Below are positions 9,148 to 18,849 of a DNA stretch of 64,000 bases, one piece after another. The DNA is from JAKAVN01 sp963796565 (GTDB taxonomy: Bacteria; Desulfobacterota; Binatia; Binatales; Binataceae): contig CAWCMA010000003.1 in assembly GCA_963796565.1 (NCBI GenBank), forward strand, positions 434,001 through 498,000. The letters are read 5' to 3'. Each line of letters opens with the position of its first letter. The first letter of the stretch is position 1. The notes beneath the pieces were generated by a model. The model ran no database searches, was not told the DNA's origin, and saw only the letters and a list, made by a program, of their open reading frames with translations. Position numbers and translations under genes: made by a program.

Positions 9148-10140
9148 TTGCACTTCAACGAACTTGATTTGGAGCGGATGGGCGAGCGGGTGCTCGGGGG
9201 CGAAGAGTTGCCACGCGCGGAAGCCGGCGCAATTCTGAACTGCCCCGACGAAAAACTCCCGCAGTTGCTCGCGGCGACTTTAACCGTGCGTGAGGCCACA
9301 TTCGGGCGCCGCGTGAAGATCTGCATTCTGCGCAACGCGCAAAGCGGCATTTGTCCCGAGGATTGCCACTATTGCTCGCAGTCGCGGCTCTCGCGCGCGG
9401 ACATCCCGGTCTACAAGTTGCAAAGTGTTGCCGAATTGATCGAGGGCGCACGCATGGCTGTTGCCAGCGGTGCGCGCCGCTATTGCATGGTATGCAGCAT
9501 GCGCGGCCCCGGTCCGCGTGAGATTGAGCATCTGTCGGCGGCCTGCGAGAGCATCCGGGCCGAATTTCCGCGGCTCGAGCTATGCCTTTCGATCGGTCTG
9601 CTCGAGCAGGAACAAGCCTGCCAGTTGAAAGAGGCCGGAGCCGGCTGGATCAATCACAACCTCAACACCAGCCGCCGCTTCTATCCCGAGATTTGCACGA
9701 CCCACACCTGGGACGATCGCGTGCGCACGATCGAAAATGTGCGCGCGGCGGGGCTGTCGGTCTGCTCGGGCGGGATCATCGGGATGGGCGAGACGGACGA
9801 CGACGTGATCGATTTGGCGTTGGCGACCAGCCGCCTGCGCGCGGAGTCGGTGCCGCTGAACTTTCTGCATCCGATTGCCGGAACGCCGCTCGAAAGTGCG
9901 CGGCGCCTGACTCCCGAACGATGCCTCAAGGCCGCGTGCCTGTTCCGGTTGCTCAACCCGCGCAGTGAAGTCCGCGCCGCCGGCGGACGGGAATTGAATC
10001 TCGGCGAGCGGCAGGGCGAGATTTTCAACGCCGTCAATTCGATCTTCGTCAACGGCTACCTGACCACCGGCGGATGGAATTTCGACCGCACGCGCGAGTT
10101 GATCGAGCGCTCCGGATTCGAGGTCGAAGTCCAGGCGTAA
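9148..10140 (+). CDS. bioB: Biotin synthase
   Basis: A radical SAM enzyme that inserts sulfur into dethiobiotin, the last step of biotin synthesis, in the cytoplasm. The radical SAM cluster motif is CPEDCHYCSQS, and the second half has the family signatures YNHNLNTS-like INHNLNTSRRFYPEI, CSGGIIGMGET, VPLNFLHPIAGTPLE and the C-terminal NSIFVNGYLTTGG. The frame is open back to 9058, but a strong AGGAAAGGG motif sits 8 bp before a TTG at 9148, giving a 330-residue protein of normal length. ATG codons at 9121 and 9124 are alternatives. No other biotin gene is adjacent. The next gene is convergent. Confidence 0.93.
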   Translation: MHFNELDLERMGERVLGGEELPRAEAGAILNCPDEKLPQLLAATLTVREATFGRRVKICILRNAQSGICPEDCHYCSQSRLSRADIPVYKLQSVAELIEGARMAVASGARRYCMVCSMRGPGPREIEHLSAACESIRAEFPRLELCLSIGLLEQEQACQLKEAGAGWINHNLNTSRRFYPEICTTHTWDDRVRTIENVRAAGLSVCSGGIIGMGETDDDVIDLALATSRLRAESVPLNFLHPIAGTPLESARRLTPERCLKAACLFRLLNPRSEVRAAGGRELNLGERQGEIFNAVNSIFVNGYLTTGGWNFDRTRELIERSGFEVEVQA

Positions 10141-10173
10141 GACTCGGGCGAAGCCGCCCGCCGAGCGCCGGCG

Positions 10174-10938
10174 CTACGAGGCCGCGATTCCGCCGTCGAC
10201 GCGCATGGTCGTGCCGGTCGCGTACGATGCCAGGTCGGAACAGAGCCATATCACGGCGTTGGCGATCTCCTGCGGCACGCCATATCGACGCATCGGCACG
10301 AAGGCTTCGTAGTCCTTGCGCTCGGGCTGTCCCTCGTAGTTGGTGATTCGCTCCATCATCGGCGTGTCGATGGGCCCCGGACAGACCGCGTTTATTCTGA
10401 CCCCGGCTTCGGCGTTTTCGAGCGCCGCGCTCTTGGTCAGGCCCACGACCGCGTGCTTGCTCGCAACGTAGATGGGCAGGCTGCGAAAGCCGATGAGTCC
10501 TGCGGCCGAGGCGGTATTCACGATCGCGCCGCTTCCTTGCTTGCGCATCTGGCGAATCTCGTACTTCATGCAGAGCCATACGCCCTTGACGTTGATGGAC
10601 ATCACGCGGTCGAAGTTACGCTCGGAAGCGTCGTGAGTGTCCATGACTTCGCCCTCGATACCGGCGTTGTTGTAGGCGCAATCCAGGCGGCCGTGGGTCT
10701 TGACGATCCGCGCGATCAACGCCTGCACCTGCGCGTCGTCGCTGACGTCGGCCCGCGCGAATTCCGCGTTGCCCCCGGCCTCGCGGATTTTCGCGGCGGT
10801 TGCCTCGCCGCTTTCTTGGCTAACGTCGGCGCAAACGACGGTCGCGCCCTCGCGTGCGAAGCCGAGCGCCGTGACGCGTCCGATTCCGCTTCCGCTACCG
10901 GTTATCAGCGCGATTTTTCCTTCTAGTAGGTTTGCCAT
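10174..10938 (-). CDS. Short-chain dehydrogenase/reductase (SDR), classical type
   Basis: A 254-residue NAD(P)-dependent oxidoreductase. The Rossmann glycine motif ITGSGSGIGR is at the N terminus, followed by the cofactor-specificity strand ending VVCADVS, the NNAGI motif near residue 90, the catalytic Ser in the NTASAAGL segment and the YVASK active-site Tyr/Lys near 155. CPGPIDTPM follows. The acidic residue after the second strand suggests preference for NAD. A GGGAGG ribosome site lies about 10 bp before the ATG. It is a single gene, convergent with bioB and divergent from the acyl-CoA dehydrogenase gene. The substrate is unknown. Confidence 0.9.
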   Translation of the reverse strand: MANLLEGKIALITGSGSGIGRVTALGFAREGATVVCADVSQESGEATAAKIREAGGNAEFARADVSDDAQVQALIARIVKTHGRLDCAYNNAGIEGEVMDTHDASERNFDRVMSINVKGVWLCMKYEIRQMRKQGSGAIVNTASAAGLIGFRSLPIYVASKHAVVGLTKSAALENAEAGVRINAVCPGPIDTPMMERITNYEGQPERKDYEAFVPMRRYGVPQEIANAVIWLCSDLASYATGTTMRVDGGIAAS

Positions 10939-11196
10939 TGGTTTGTTCGCCTCCCTGACGCTTCGCGATCGGTGCCGCGGCGTTGCGGCCTAACGCTGTT
11001 GTGGAATTTGTGTCCGCTTTAGCACACGACCGACGTTTTGCAAGAACGGACTTGCACTGGGCTGGCCATCGCGGCGCCGCTCGGCACGTTCTCAAAGCGT
11101 CCGGAGCGCCCGCTTGACGGTCGGGCGCCGCGCGGCTTACTAGAGTCGTGGGCGCGCAGACCGTTTTGCGCGAACTCGTTGCCGCAGGAGCGAACC

Positions 11197-12399
11197 GTGA
11201 TCGATTTTTCTCTTCCCCAGGACCTCGCCGAACTCAAGGCTCGGGTCGACAGCTTTATCCGCGAGGCGATCGTGCCGCTGGAACGTGATCCGAGGCAGGG
11301 ACCACACGGCCCCAGCGAGGATTTTCGCCGGGAGTTGGTCGCGCTCGGCCGCGCCGCGGGCCTGCTGTCGCCTCATGCGCCGGTCAAGTGGGGCGGCCTC
11401 GGCCTGGACCATCGCGCGATGGCGGTGGTGTTCGAGGCCGCGGGATGGTCGCCGCTGGGCCCGCTCGCGCTCAATATCATGGCGCCCGACGAGGGCAACA
11501 CCAATCTGCTCGACAAGATTGCGAACGACGAACAGAAAGAGCGCTGGCTGCGGCCGCTGGTCGCGGGTGAGATTCGCACGGTCTTTTCGATGACCGAGCC
11601 CGACGATGGCGCGGGCTCCGATCCCAATCTCATGAAGACCATTGCGCGCCGCCACGGCGACGAATTTGTCATTGCGGGGCGCAAGTGGCTGATCACCGGC
11701 GCGCCCGGCGCCAGCATCAACATCGTGATGGCGCGCACGCTCGACGAGGACGGGACCGACCGGGGAGCGACCATGTTCCTGGTCGACATGGACGCGCCCG
11801 GGTTCAGGATCGTGCGCCAGCTCGAAACGCTCGACAACAACACGCCCGGCGGCCACGCGGAAGTGGAGTTCGACGCGGTGCGCGTCGGCAGCGAGCGGAT
11901 TTTAGGCCAGGTCGGCCACGGCTTTCGCAACGCCCAGGTGCGTCTCGGCCCGGCGCGGCTGACGCATTGCATGCGATGGCTCGGCGCGGCGCGGCGCTGC
12001 CATGCGATCGCCGCGGACTACGCGCGGCGGCGTCACGCGTTCGGCAAGCTCATCGGCGAGCATCAGGGCGTGGGCTTTCAGCTCGCCGACAACGCGTCGG
12101 ATTTGCATCTGTGCCGCCTCGCGATCTGGCAATCGGCCTGGCTGCTCGACCGCGGCGAGCGGGCGCGCAACGAGACCAGCCTGTGCAAGGTATTCTGCTC
12201 CGAAGCGCTCGGCCGGGTAGTCGATCGCTCGCTGCAGATTCTCGGCGGCCTGGGCATCACCGCCGACACGGTGGTCGAGCGCATCTACCGCGACATCCGG
12301 GCGTTCAGAATTTATGACGGCCCCTCGGAGGTGCATCGCTTCGCCTTGGCGCGCGCGATAATGTCCGGCGATCCGACACTGGCCGACTCGATCGCCTGA
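11197..12399 (+). CDS. Acyl-CoA dehydrogenase family protein
   Basis: A flavoprotein that oxidises an acyl-CoA to the 2,3-enoyl-CoA and passes electrons to ETF. The frame is open from 11038, but a GTG at 11197 with CAGGAG 8 bp upstream starts a 400-residue protein beginning MIDFSLPQDL, the usual N terminus of the family. Domains follow the usual order: helical N domain, middle beta domain with FSMTEPDDGAGSDP and GRKWLITGA, and C-terminal domain with the FAD/dimer motif QILGGLGIT and RIYRDIRAFRIYDGPSEVHR. It heads a likely three-gene run with the SnoaL-like protein and AmpG. The acyl chain specificity is not evident; the sequence resembles the human ACAD10/11-like group. Confidence 0.9.
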   Translation: MIDFSLPQDLAELKARVDSFIREAIVPLERDPRQGPHGPSEDFRRELVALGRAAGLLSPHAPVKWGGLGLDHRAMAVVFEAAGWSPLGPLALNIMAPDEGNTNLLDKIANDEQKERWLRPLVAGEIRTVFSMTEPDDGAGSDPNLMKTIARRHGDEFVIAGRKWLITGAPGASINIVMARTLDEDGTDRGATMFLVDMDAPGFRIVRQLETLDNNTPGGHAEVEFDAVRVGSERILGQVGHGFRNAQVRLGPARLTHCMRWLGAARRCHAIAADYARRRHAFGKLIGEHQGVGFQLADNASDLHLCRLAIWQSAWLLDRGERARNETSLCKVFCSEALGRVVDRSLQILGGLGITADTVVERIYRDIRAFRIYDGPSEVHRFALARAIMSGDPTLADSIA

Positions 12400-12450
12400 C
12401 GCCGTCCGAGAAGTCGCCGGGGAGTCGAAACAGGAGGTTGAAATACAGCC

Positions 12451-12966
12451 ATGAGCATCGACGAAAAAACCGAACGCGCTTTGCGCGTGCTGCTGGACAA
12501 GCAGGAGATCCACGAAGTCCTGATGCGCTATTGCCGGGGCATCGACCGCTGCGACGCGGAATTGCTTCACAGCGTCTATCATTCGGACGCGACGGACGAT
12601 CATGGACTGTTCAAAGGCAAGGCCGCGGAGTTCATCCCGTGGGCGCTGAACGCGCTGGTCAGGGATGAAGGGACCAGCCACTACATCGCCAACGAACTGA
12701 TGGAAGTCGATGGCGACGTCGCTCATTGCGAGAGTTACTTTTTCGGAATCCATCGGCGCCAGGAGAAGGGCGGGACCACCGCCGAGCTGGTCTTCGCCGG
12801 AAGATACGCCGATCGATTCGAGCGCCGCGAGGGCGTGTGGAAGATTGCTCATCGCCAGGTGATCTTCGATCGAAGCCGGATCGACAAAATCGAAAGAGAA
12901 TTTTCAAGCGATGGAATGACCTGCGGAAAGCGCTCGCGCGAGGATCCGGCCTACAAGCGCGCGTGA
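12451..12966 (+). CDS. SnoaL-like / nuclear transport factor 2 family protein
   Basis: A 171-residue small alpha+beta-barrel protein of the SnoaL_4 type. Its opening LDKQEIHEVLMRYCRGIDRCD is characteristic of the family, which includes hydratases, dehydratases and ring-hydroxylating dioxygenase beta-like folds but is mostly uncharacterised. The rest follows the usual pattern with SHYIANELMEVDGDVAHCESYF in the central strands and VFAGRYADRFERREGVWKIAHRQV near the end. An AGGAGG motif precedes the ATG. It sits 51 bp after the acyl-CoA dehydrogenase gene, a pairing common in steroid or aromatic acyl-CoA degradation clusters. A catalytic role is inferred only from the family. Confidence 0.85.
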   Translation: MSIDEKTERALRVLLDKQEIHEVLMRYCRGIDRCDAELLHSVYHSDATDDHGLFKGKAAEFIPWALNALVRDEGTSHYIANELMEVDGDVAHCESYFFGIHRRQEKGGTTAELVFAGRYADRFERREGVWKIAHRQVIFDRSRIDKIEREFSSDGMTCGKRSREDPAYKRA

Positions 12967-13004
12967 CGAAAGCGCCCGGAACATAATCAGGACATGAGCG
13001 GAGC

Positions 13005-14315
13005 ATGAGTCAGTGGCGGCGCTCGCTCGCCGTGTACAGCGATCGGCGCGTGCTGCTGATCCTGCCGCTCGGCTTCGCCAGCGGGCTGCCGCTGCTGCTC
13101 ACCTTCTCGACGCTGTCCGCGTGGCTCGCCACCGCCGGCGTTAGCCGCGCCGCGATTGGCGCTTTCGCCCTGGTCGGTACGCCCTACGCTTTCAAGTTCC
13201 TGTGGTCGCCGCTGATCGATCGATTGCCGCCGCCGCTGCCGCTGGGGCGCCGGCGCGGATGGGGCCTCACGATCCAGATTGCACTGGTCGCAGCGATGCT
13301 CGCGCTAGCCTCGTGCGACCCCAAGGGCGACCTTGCCAAAATGGGAGGGCTGGCGCTGCTGGTCGCTTTTCTCTCGGCGAGCCAAGACATCGTGATCGAC
13401 GCCTGGCGGGTCGAAATCCTCACGATCGAGCAACAGGGGCCGGGCGCCGGAATGATCCAGACCGGCTACCGGGTAGCGATGCTGGTGGCGGGCGCCGGCT
13501 CGTTGATTATCGCCGCGCGCGCCGGCTGGTTCGCGGCCTACGCCACGATGGCTGCGCTCCTGAGTATCGGGATGCTCGTGTTTGTGCTGGGCCCCGAGCC
13601 GTCGTCGCCGCCGGCGGAGCCCGCGGATCGCAGCCGCAGCCGAGGATTGGATGCGTTTCGCGAATGGCTCGCAACGGCGGTAGTCGAGCCCTTCATCGAC
13701 TTTACGCTGCGGCCCGGATGGCTCGCGATTCTCATTTTCGTCGTGGGTTACAAGTTGGGCGAGGCGATGGCCGGGGTAATGGCGATGCCTTTGTACATCT
13801 CACTCGGGTTTTCGCTCGACGAGATCGCGGCGATTTCCAAGCTGGTCGGATTCTTCGCCACCGTCATTGGCGCACTCGCCGGCGGGCTGGTTGCGGCCCA
13901 GTTCGGCATCGTGCGCGCGCTTCTGCTGTGCGGCGTGCTGCAATCGGCGGGCAACTTGTTCTACGTGTTGCAGGCGATGGTCGGTCATCGGCTGGACTAT
14001 CTGGCGCTATGTGTGGCGGCGGAGAATGTGACGGGCGCGATGGCCGGTGCGGCGCTGGTAGCCTATCTCTCGAGCTTGTGCTCGCCGGCGTTCACCGCGA
14101 CCCAATATGCGCTGCTGTCTTCGCTGGCCGCGGTGGGACGTACGCTGGTGGCATCCTCGGGTGGTGTGCTCGCCGAGCGGCTCGGATGGGCCCCATTTTT
14201 TCTGCTCACCACGGTGGCGACGCTGCCCGCGCTTTTGCTACTGGTCTGGATCGCGCGCAATAGCGCCAAGCAATCAAATCGACGATCGCCTTTACCCGCT
14301 TCCACAAGGAGTTGA
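13005..14315 (+). CDS. ampG: AmpG-type muropeptide permease (MFS)
   Basis: A 436-residue inner-membrane transporter closely patterned on AmpG, which imports GlcNAc-anhydroMurNAc peptides released from the cell wall for recycling. Conserved AmpG segments are LGFASGLPLLLTFSTLSAWL, the YAFKFLWSPLIDRLPPP segment, GRRRGWGL, FLSASQDIVIDAWRVEIL in the first half and AENVTGAMAGAALVAYLSSLC followed by TATQYALLSSLAAVGRT in the second. About 12 membrane segments can be picked out. Length fits single-domain AmpG proteins. It follows the SnoaL-like gene by 38 bp but has no obvious functional link to it. Confidence 0.9.
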   Translation: MSQWRRSLAVYSDRRVLLILPLGFASGLPLLLTFSTLSAWLATAGVSRAAIGAFALVGTPYAFKFLWSPLIDRLPPPLPLGRRRGWGLTIQIALVAAMLALASCDPKGDLAKMGGLALLVAFLSASQDIVIDAWRVEILTIEQQGPGAGMIQTGYRVAMLVAGAGSLIIAARAGWFAAYATMAALLSIGMLVFVLGPEPSSPPAEPADRSRSRGLDAFREWLATAVVEPFIDFTLRPGWLAILIFVVGYKLGEAMAGVMAMPLYISLGFSLDEIAAISKLVGFFATVIGALAGGLVAAQFGIVRALLLCGVLQSAGNLFYVLQAMVGHRLDYLALCVAAENVTGAMAGAALVAYLSSLCSPAFTATQYALLSSLAAVGRTLVASSGGVLAERLGWAPFFLLTTVATLPALLLLVWIARNSAKQSNRRSPLPASTRS

Positions 14316-14370
14316 GGTTAAGAGCATGGCATCCTCAGTTCAAAGCCTGTTTCCTATCTTCGAGCAGGCT

Positions 14371-14400
14371 TTGCAATAAGTGGACAGCTTTGTGTATATC
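14371..14400 (+). promoter_or_regulatory. Candidate sigma-70-like promoter ahead of the G8/CEMIP-like gene
   Basis: TTGCAA (14371-14376), an 18-bp spacer and TATATC (14395-14400) lie about 95 bp before the start codon in an AT-richer 177-bp gap. The match to consensus is partial, so this is weak. Confidence 0.25.
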
Positions 14401-14492
14401 GGGATAGCTCGTAATGTAAATCTGACGACCTAACGTGCGGATATTAAACTTAAACTGGTTTTTAGCGCGGCTTTTGCAGTGGAGTCTCCGAG

Positions 14493-17400
14493 ATGAAATC
14501 CTGCCATAAGGGCGGAAGCCAAATTTCTTTTCTTTTGCGTTTGGCGCTGATCGCGATGGTCTGTGGCGTCGTCGTGGCCGGGAATGGCGACCGTGGGATC
14601 CGATCCTTCACCACACCGGCGCAGGGTTCATTTTTGCCGACCGGCACCCGTCGTTCAGCACTGGGGCGGCCCATGGCGGGCGCAAGCCCGGAGGCTCCGG
14701 TGTTCTGCAAAAGCGGCGCGATACCGCCCGGTGACGGCACCCAAAACCTTGCAATTATAGGCCCGTGCACGGCTTCCGGTGGCCTCTACCAATACAAAAA
14801 CGTAAACATCTACAAGGATGTCGCGTCAGGAGGCGATCCGAACGGTGGCAGCCTCACGTTCACGGACGCCACTGGAGCGATCAACTTTTGGGCCAATTCG
14901 ATCTTGGTCGAAAGTGATGGTGCTATCATCGCGGGCTCGCCATCCGCTCCCTTTGTCGGACCTCTAACCATTCATTTGTACGGGGTCATGCAGAATCAGG
15001 ACAACAGCGGGCTCAAAGGCGTTGGTATCGCATGCCAGACCCCCACCTCTGGGGCTTTTCCGTTCTGCGGGATCCCCAAAGCGCTGTGGGATTCCAATCC
15101 CAGCCCTAACCCGGACTCGTGCACCAAGGCGTCTCAGACCACGGAAAAGACCCTTCCTGGCGGCGTCGACGATTGCTTCTACCAGTATGGACCTCTGAAT
15201 TTCGACAACGGCGATCCCGACGCGTTCTTCGGCTACAAAGTTCTGGGGGTCTCCTATAACGGGACGCTGCAGCTTTTCGGCGCCAAAGGCGCGACCTACT
15301 GCGCGAACACTCCTTGTAACGCCAATGACCCGGCGCTCAATCCCGCGAACCTGGGCACGAGTTGGACGCGGCTCGACACGCCGCTCGCGGGCGGCGGGAA
15401 CGAGAAGACAATTGTTGTCTCCGACCCGAACGGGGCGATCAGGAACAACTGGCAGATTGGCGACCAAATCGTCGTGACGTCGACCGACTACCTGCCCGGC
15501 CATTCCGAACTGATGGTCATCACCGCGGGTCTGAGTCAGGACCAGGACAAACCAGCCGACACGGACATCCCCGTCCTGACCTCTCCGTTGGGCACCAGTC
15601 CGGCGGGGATGGGAATCCAATGGCCGCACAACGGTGCGACCTATCCGTTGACCGAGGCCGCGCACCCGGGCATTACGCGGCTTAATTTGGGCTTTCCGTC
15701 GATCGAAACGCGCGCCGCCGTGGGGCTGCTGTCGCGCAGTATCAAAATCGTTTCCGATGACACCCTGGGTGCGGCGAGCTGGCCGGCCGCTCCGGGCGCA
15801 TTCTTTGGCGGCCATGTGATTTTCCGGCAGGCATTCAAGGCCGTGCAGGTGCAGGGCGTCGAATTCTACCAGCTCGGGCAGGGCGGCCGGATCGGCCACT
15901 ATCCCGTCCACTTTCACCTGGCGCGCCAGACACCACCGAATACTTTTGTCAGCGACTCATCGATATGGGATTCGATGAACCGCTGGGTCGTGCTGCATGG
16001 CACGCAGGGCGTAACCCTGCAACGCGACGTGGGGTACCTGTCGATGGGCCACGGTTTTTATCTGGAGGACGCGACCGAAACCAACAACAAGCTTTATGGT
16101 GACCTCGGAGTTTTTGCGCGCGCAGCCGTTTTGGACCCCGCGAGCGTGCCCTTGGCGCAACAGCATAATCCGCGGCAGATTCCGGGCATCCTGTCCTCGC
16201 CGTTCCCGACCACGCTTAACGTTCCCTGCGGGGACACCACTTGCCCCTGTGACGGAAACCCCAACGCTCGCTGCGGCACGCCGCAGGAACAGGTGCCTTA
16301 CCACAGCGACGTCGACCATCCGAGCGTGTTCTGGATCACCAACGGCTGGAACGATTTCCAGTACAACATGGCGGACGGCGCGGGCACTTGCGGTTTCTGT
16401 TACTGGCTGACACCGGCCTTCATCGGTGGCCACTCGCGTATGGTGCACTGGAAGGGCTATGCCGCGGAGCAGCGCGGGTTGGCCCGCGCGGCGATGGCAC
16501 CGCTCGAGAATTTCTACGGCAATAGTTGTTCGACCGCGATGAACTCGTTCAACGTGGTCGGCAACACGAGCGAGTGCACGGGCGTGGTATGGGACGTGAA
16601 TACGGGCTTTCCGCGCGTGCTGCCGGTGACGCCCGATCCCAAGCTCGTGCCGACGGTTAACGCGGCCAACCCAAGCAAGGATCTGAACGGTAACGACTCG
16701 TCGAATTATTATCCCAACATCGATCGGGGCGGCGGGCATTTCGGAACGCGTTGTACCAATGATTGCGCCACGGTCAAAAAGTGCGCCAGCGGTGAGGAAG
16801 CGAACTGCATGGTCACGGTGCTCGACCACTACACCAGCTCGTTCAACTGGGCGCAGACCAACGTTGCGGCGATCTGGCTGCGGCCGCAGTGGAACCTGAT
16901 GCTGCAGAGCGCGCTCACCGACGTCCAAAATGGCGGCCTGACCTTTGTCACCGGCGGCGATTACACGCACTCCTCGGCGCCGCCCGGAGTGTGGGAACTC
17001 GCGCGCAAGAGCGTATTCGTGGGCGCCACCCAGCCGACCAACAAATGGGCTCTCGATGATGGGCCGTTCAACAGTATCAGCGGCCTGACCTGCGACGCGC
17101 CGGTGCCGGGCAACTATTGCCTGTCCGCCAAAGAAGAGATCAGCATGCCCAAGGATAACTTCGTGGTTAACCAGCGGCTGTTCAATATCTACGACGGGCC
17201 TTCATACGAAGATTCCAACGGCTTTCTCGACATAACCCCGCGCAGCTTCAAGTGCACGCTCGTCGGGCCTCCCGATGGCAACACCGGGAATTGCGCGGAA
17301 GACGACAACATGTATGAGCGGGTCCTCGGCGTGCCGAAGGACAAAGACAACGCCTGCTATCTACCCAACGCGGCGATCGCCTGGAAGCAGCCCAACGGCT

Positions 17401-18767
17401 TCTACTACCCGCCGGCGTTTCACTCGCAGAATCTCTTCTTTGACAAGGCACCCATCCGGCACTACGTCATCGAGCCGGCGTTCTCGTCCAATGGGCTTTT
17501 CAAGACCGATCTCGAAGCGGTCAAAAAGCGCTACTGCAACTTCAACAACACCATGTTCAATAACTTCAGCGATATCGATCGTCAGACCGAACTCGACGAC
17601 GACGACGGCTCGCTGACCGGGCTGGTCAAGACCATTTCGGTGAACCAGGACCCGTTCTTCAACGCACCCTATTCGACCCTCGAGTGCGGTTCCGACGCGG
17701 CCAACGGGGTGCCGACCGATCCCACCCAGACAGGTCCAGGTACTGCGAACACGAGCCCCTACGGCTACGTATCAACCGTGATTTTCCCGAATTGCGGCTC
17801 GACCGCGACTTGCGCCGGCGACGGAACGGCGGGGACCAATTGGAATTGGTCGGAGGACTGCGCGAACAATACCTGCTATGGGGTGCCGCTCTACCGCGAA
17901 CTGAAAACCGGGACCGAAAACAGCTCTCGCCCCACCTTGTCAGGGATCAAGATGATGGGAGAGAGCTTCTTCCAGCGCAATACGCTCACGGTCAACAACG
18001 GCGTGTACTACATGGATACGACCGTCAGCAAGGATAAGCAGATCAATCTCGGCGCCGGAAATTTCACCGAGTTTCAGGCGAGCACCGATTCAAAACCCAG
18101 GGTTTACAACGTCTTTTTCCTGTTCGCCAAGCCGACCACCACGCAAACCTACAACATCTATGTCGGCCCGGGCTTCAAACCGGCCGACGACCTTAAGCTG
18201 ATCCGCGCGAATATCGCCGCCAAGAAGATAACTTTCACCAGCAGTGCTTTGCCAGACGGATGGTTCAAAGACTACAAAAACGGCGTCCTGACAATGACCA
18301 TCAATATGAATTTTAAGGACTTCATCGACAACTACAACGCCGAGCGTATGGCGTCATGCCGCCCGAATAGCTTCTGCGCATGGACCGGCGACGCCGCAAC
18401 CGGAAGCTGCGGTTGCAACGCCTCCGCAGTCGACTATCCCGATCCAAACCTGATCAAGGAGTGCAACGGTACTAACGACATGGGCCTGAATCCGCCCAAG
18501 CCTCTTTCGCTGTGTTCGTGGTCAGTCGCCGACGTCACCTGCCCCAAGGGTGGCTGTTACGGATTCTCGTTCAAGATGCCGACCGGCTTTACCACCGGCT
18601 CCAAGGAGGGCCTGCCACCTGCGCCGGACTGCTTTCCGGGACCTCCGAAGACGCCGGATTCGCCCTGGAATCTGCCTTTCGTGGCAGCCAGCGAGTCGCT
18701 CGCAGGCGGTTCGCCGCCGGCGGGCTGCTTTTACAGTCCGACACCCAGTCCTGATTTCTGTCCGTAG
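14493..18767 (+). CDS. Large secreted G8/CEMIP-like beta-helix protein
   Basis: A 1424-residue exported protein. Residues 1-35 form a signal peptide (FLLRLALIAMVCGVVVA). The part from about residue 300 to 560 matches the animal CEMIP/TMEM2 proteins and their bacterial relatives: a G8-like segment (WQIGDQIVVTSTDYLPGHSE) and a beta-helix with GRIGHYPVHFHLA, MNRWVVLHGTQGVTL and YLSMGHGFYLEDATETNN, where the animal proteins have GRYPIHFHL and GHAFFLEDG. CEMIP binds and depolymerises hyaluronan in animals; the target here is unknown. Cysteines are numerous in the second half (about residues 580-1424), suggesting a disulfide-rich extracellular protein. No anchor is visible. It is followed after 82 bp by an exported lipoprotein gene. 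Confidence 0.75.
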   Translation: MKSCHKGGSQISFLLRLALIAMVCGVVVAGNGDRGIRSFTTPAQGSFLPTGTRRSALGRPMAGASPEAPVFCKSGAIPPGDGTQNLAIIGPCTASGGLYQYKNVNIYKDVASGGDPNGGSLTFTDATGAINFWANSILVESDGAIIAGSPSAPFVGPLTIHLYGVMQNQDNSGLKGVGIACQTPTSGAFPFCGIPKALWDSNPSPNPDSCTKASQTTEKTLPGGVDDCFYQYGPLNFDNGDPDAFFGYKVLGVSYNGTLQLFGAKGATYCANTPCNANDPALNPANLGTSWTRLDTPLAGGGNEKTIVVSDPNGAIRNNWQIGDQIVVTSTDYLPGHSELMVITAGLSQDQDKPADTDIPVLTSPLGTSPAGMGIQWPHNGATYPLTEAAHPGITRLNLGFPSIETRAAVGLLSRSIKIVSDDTLGAASWPAAPGAFFGGHVIFRQAFKAVQVQGVEFYQLGQGGRIGHYPVHFHLARQTPPNTFVSDSSIWDSMNRWVVLHGTQGVTLQRDVGYLSMGHGFYLEDATETNNKLYGDLGVFARAAVLDPASVPLAQQHNPRQIPGILSSPFPTTLNVPCGDTTCPCDGNPNARCGTPQEQVPYHSDVDHPSVFWITNGWNDFQYNMADGAGTCGFCYWLTPAFIGGHSRMVHWKGYAAEQRGLARAAMAPLENFYGNSCSTAMNSFNVVGNTSECTGVVWDVNTGFPRVLPVTPDPKLVPTVNAANPSKDLNGNDSSNYYPNIDRGGGHFGTRCTNDCATVKKCASGEEANCMVTVLDHYTSSFNWAQTNVAAIWLRPQWNLMLQSALTDVQNGGLTFVTGGDYTHSSAPPGVWELARKSVFVGATQPTNKWALDDGPFNSISGLTCDAPVPGNYCLSAKEEISMPKDNFVVNQRLFNIYDGPSYEDSNGFLDITPRSFKCTLVGPPDGNTGNCAEDDNMYERVLGVPKDKDNACYLPNAAIAWKQPNGFYYPPAFHSQNLFFDKAPIRHYVIEPAFSSNGLFKTDLEAVKKRYCNFNNTMFNNFSDIDRQTELDDDDGSLTGLVKTISVNQDPFFNAPYSTLECGSDAANGVPTDPTQTGPGTANTSPYGYVSTVIFPNCGSTATCAGDGTAGTNWNWSEDCANNTCYGVPLYRELKTGTENSSRPTLSGIKMMGESFFQRNTLTVNNGVYYMDTTVSKDKQINLGAGNFTEFQASTDSKPRVYNVFFLFAKPTTTQTYNIYVGPGFKPADDLKLIRANIAAKKITFTSSALPDGWFKDYKNGVLTMTINMNFKDFIDNYNAERMASCRPNSFCAWTGDAATGSCGCNASAVDYPDPNLIKECNGTNDMGLNPPKPLSLCSWSVADVTCPKGGCYGFSFKMPTGFTTGSKEGLPPAPDCFPGPPKTPDSPWNLPFVAASESLAGGSPPAGCFYSPTPSPDFCP

Positions 18768-18849
18768 TGGGCTCGGTCTGAGAATCGTGCGGAGTGGGCC
18801 GATGTAAGCTGGCCGCAGGCCTCGCGTAACTGTAAGAGGGGGGATTTCG

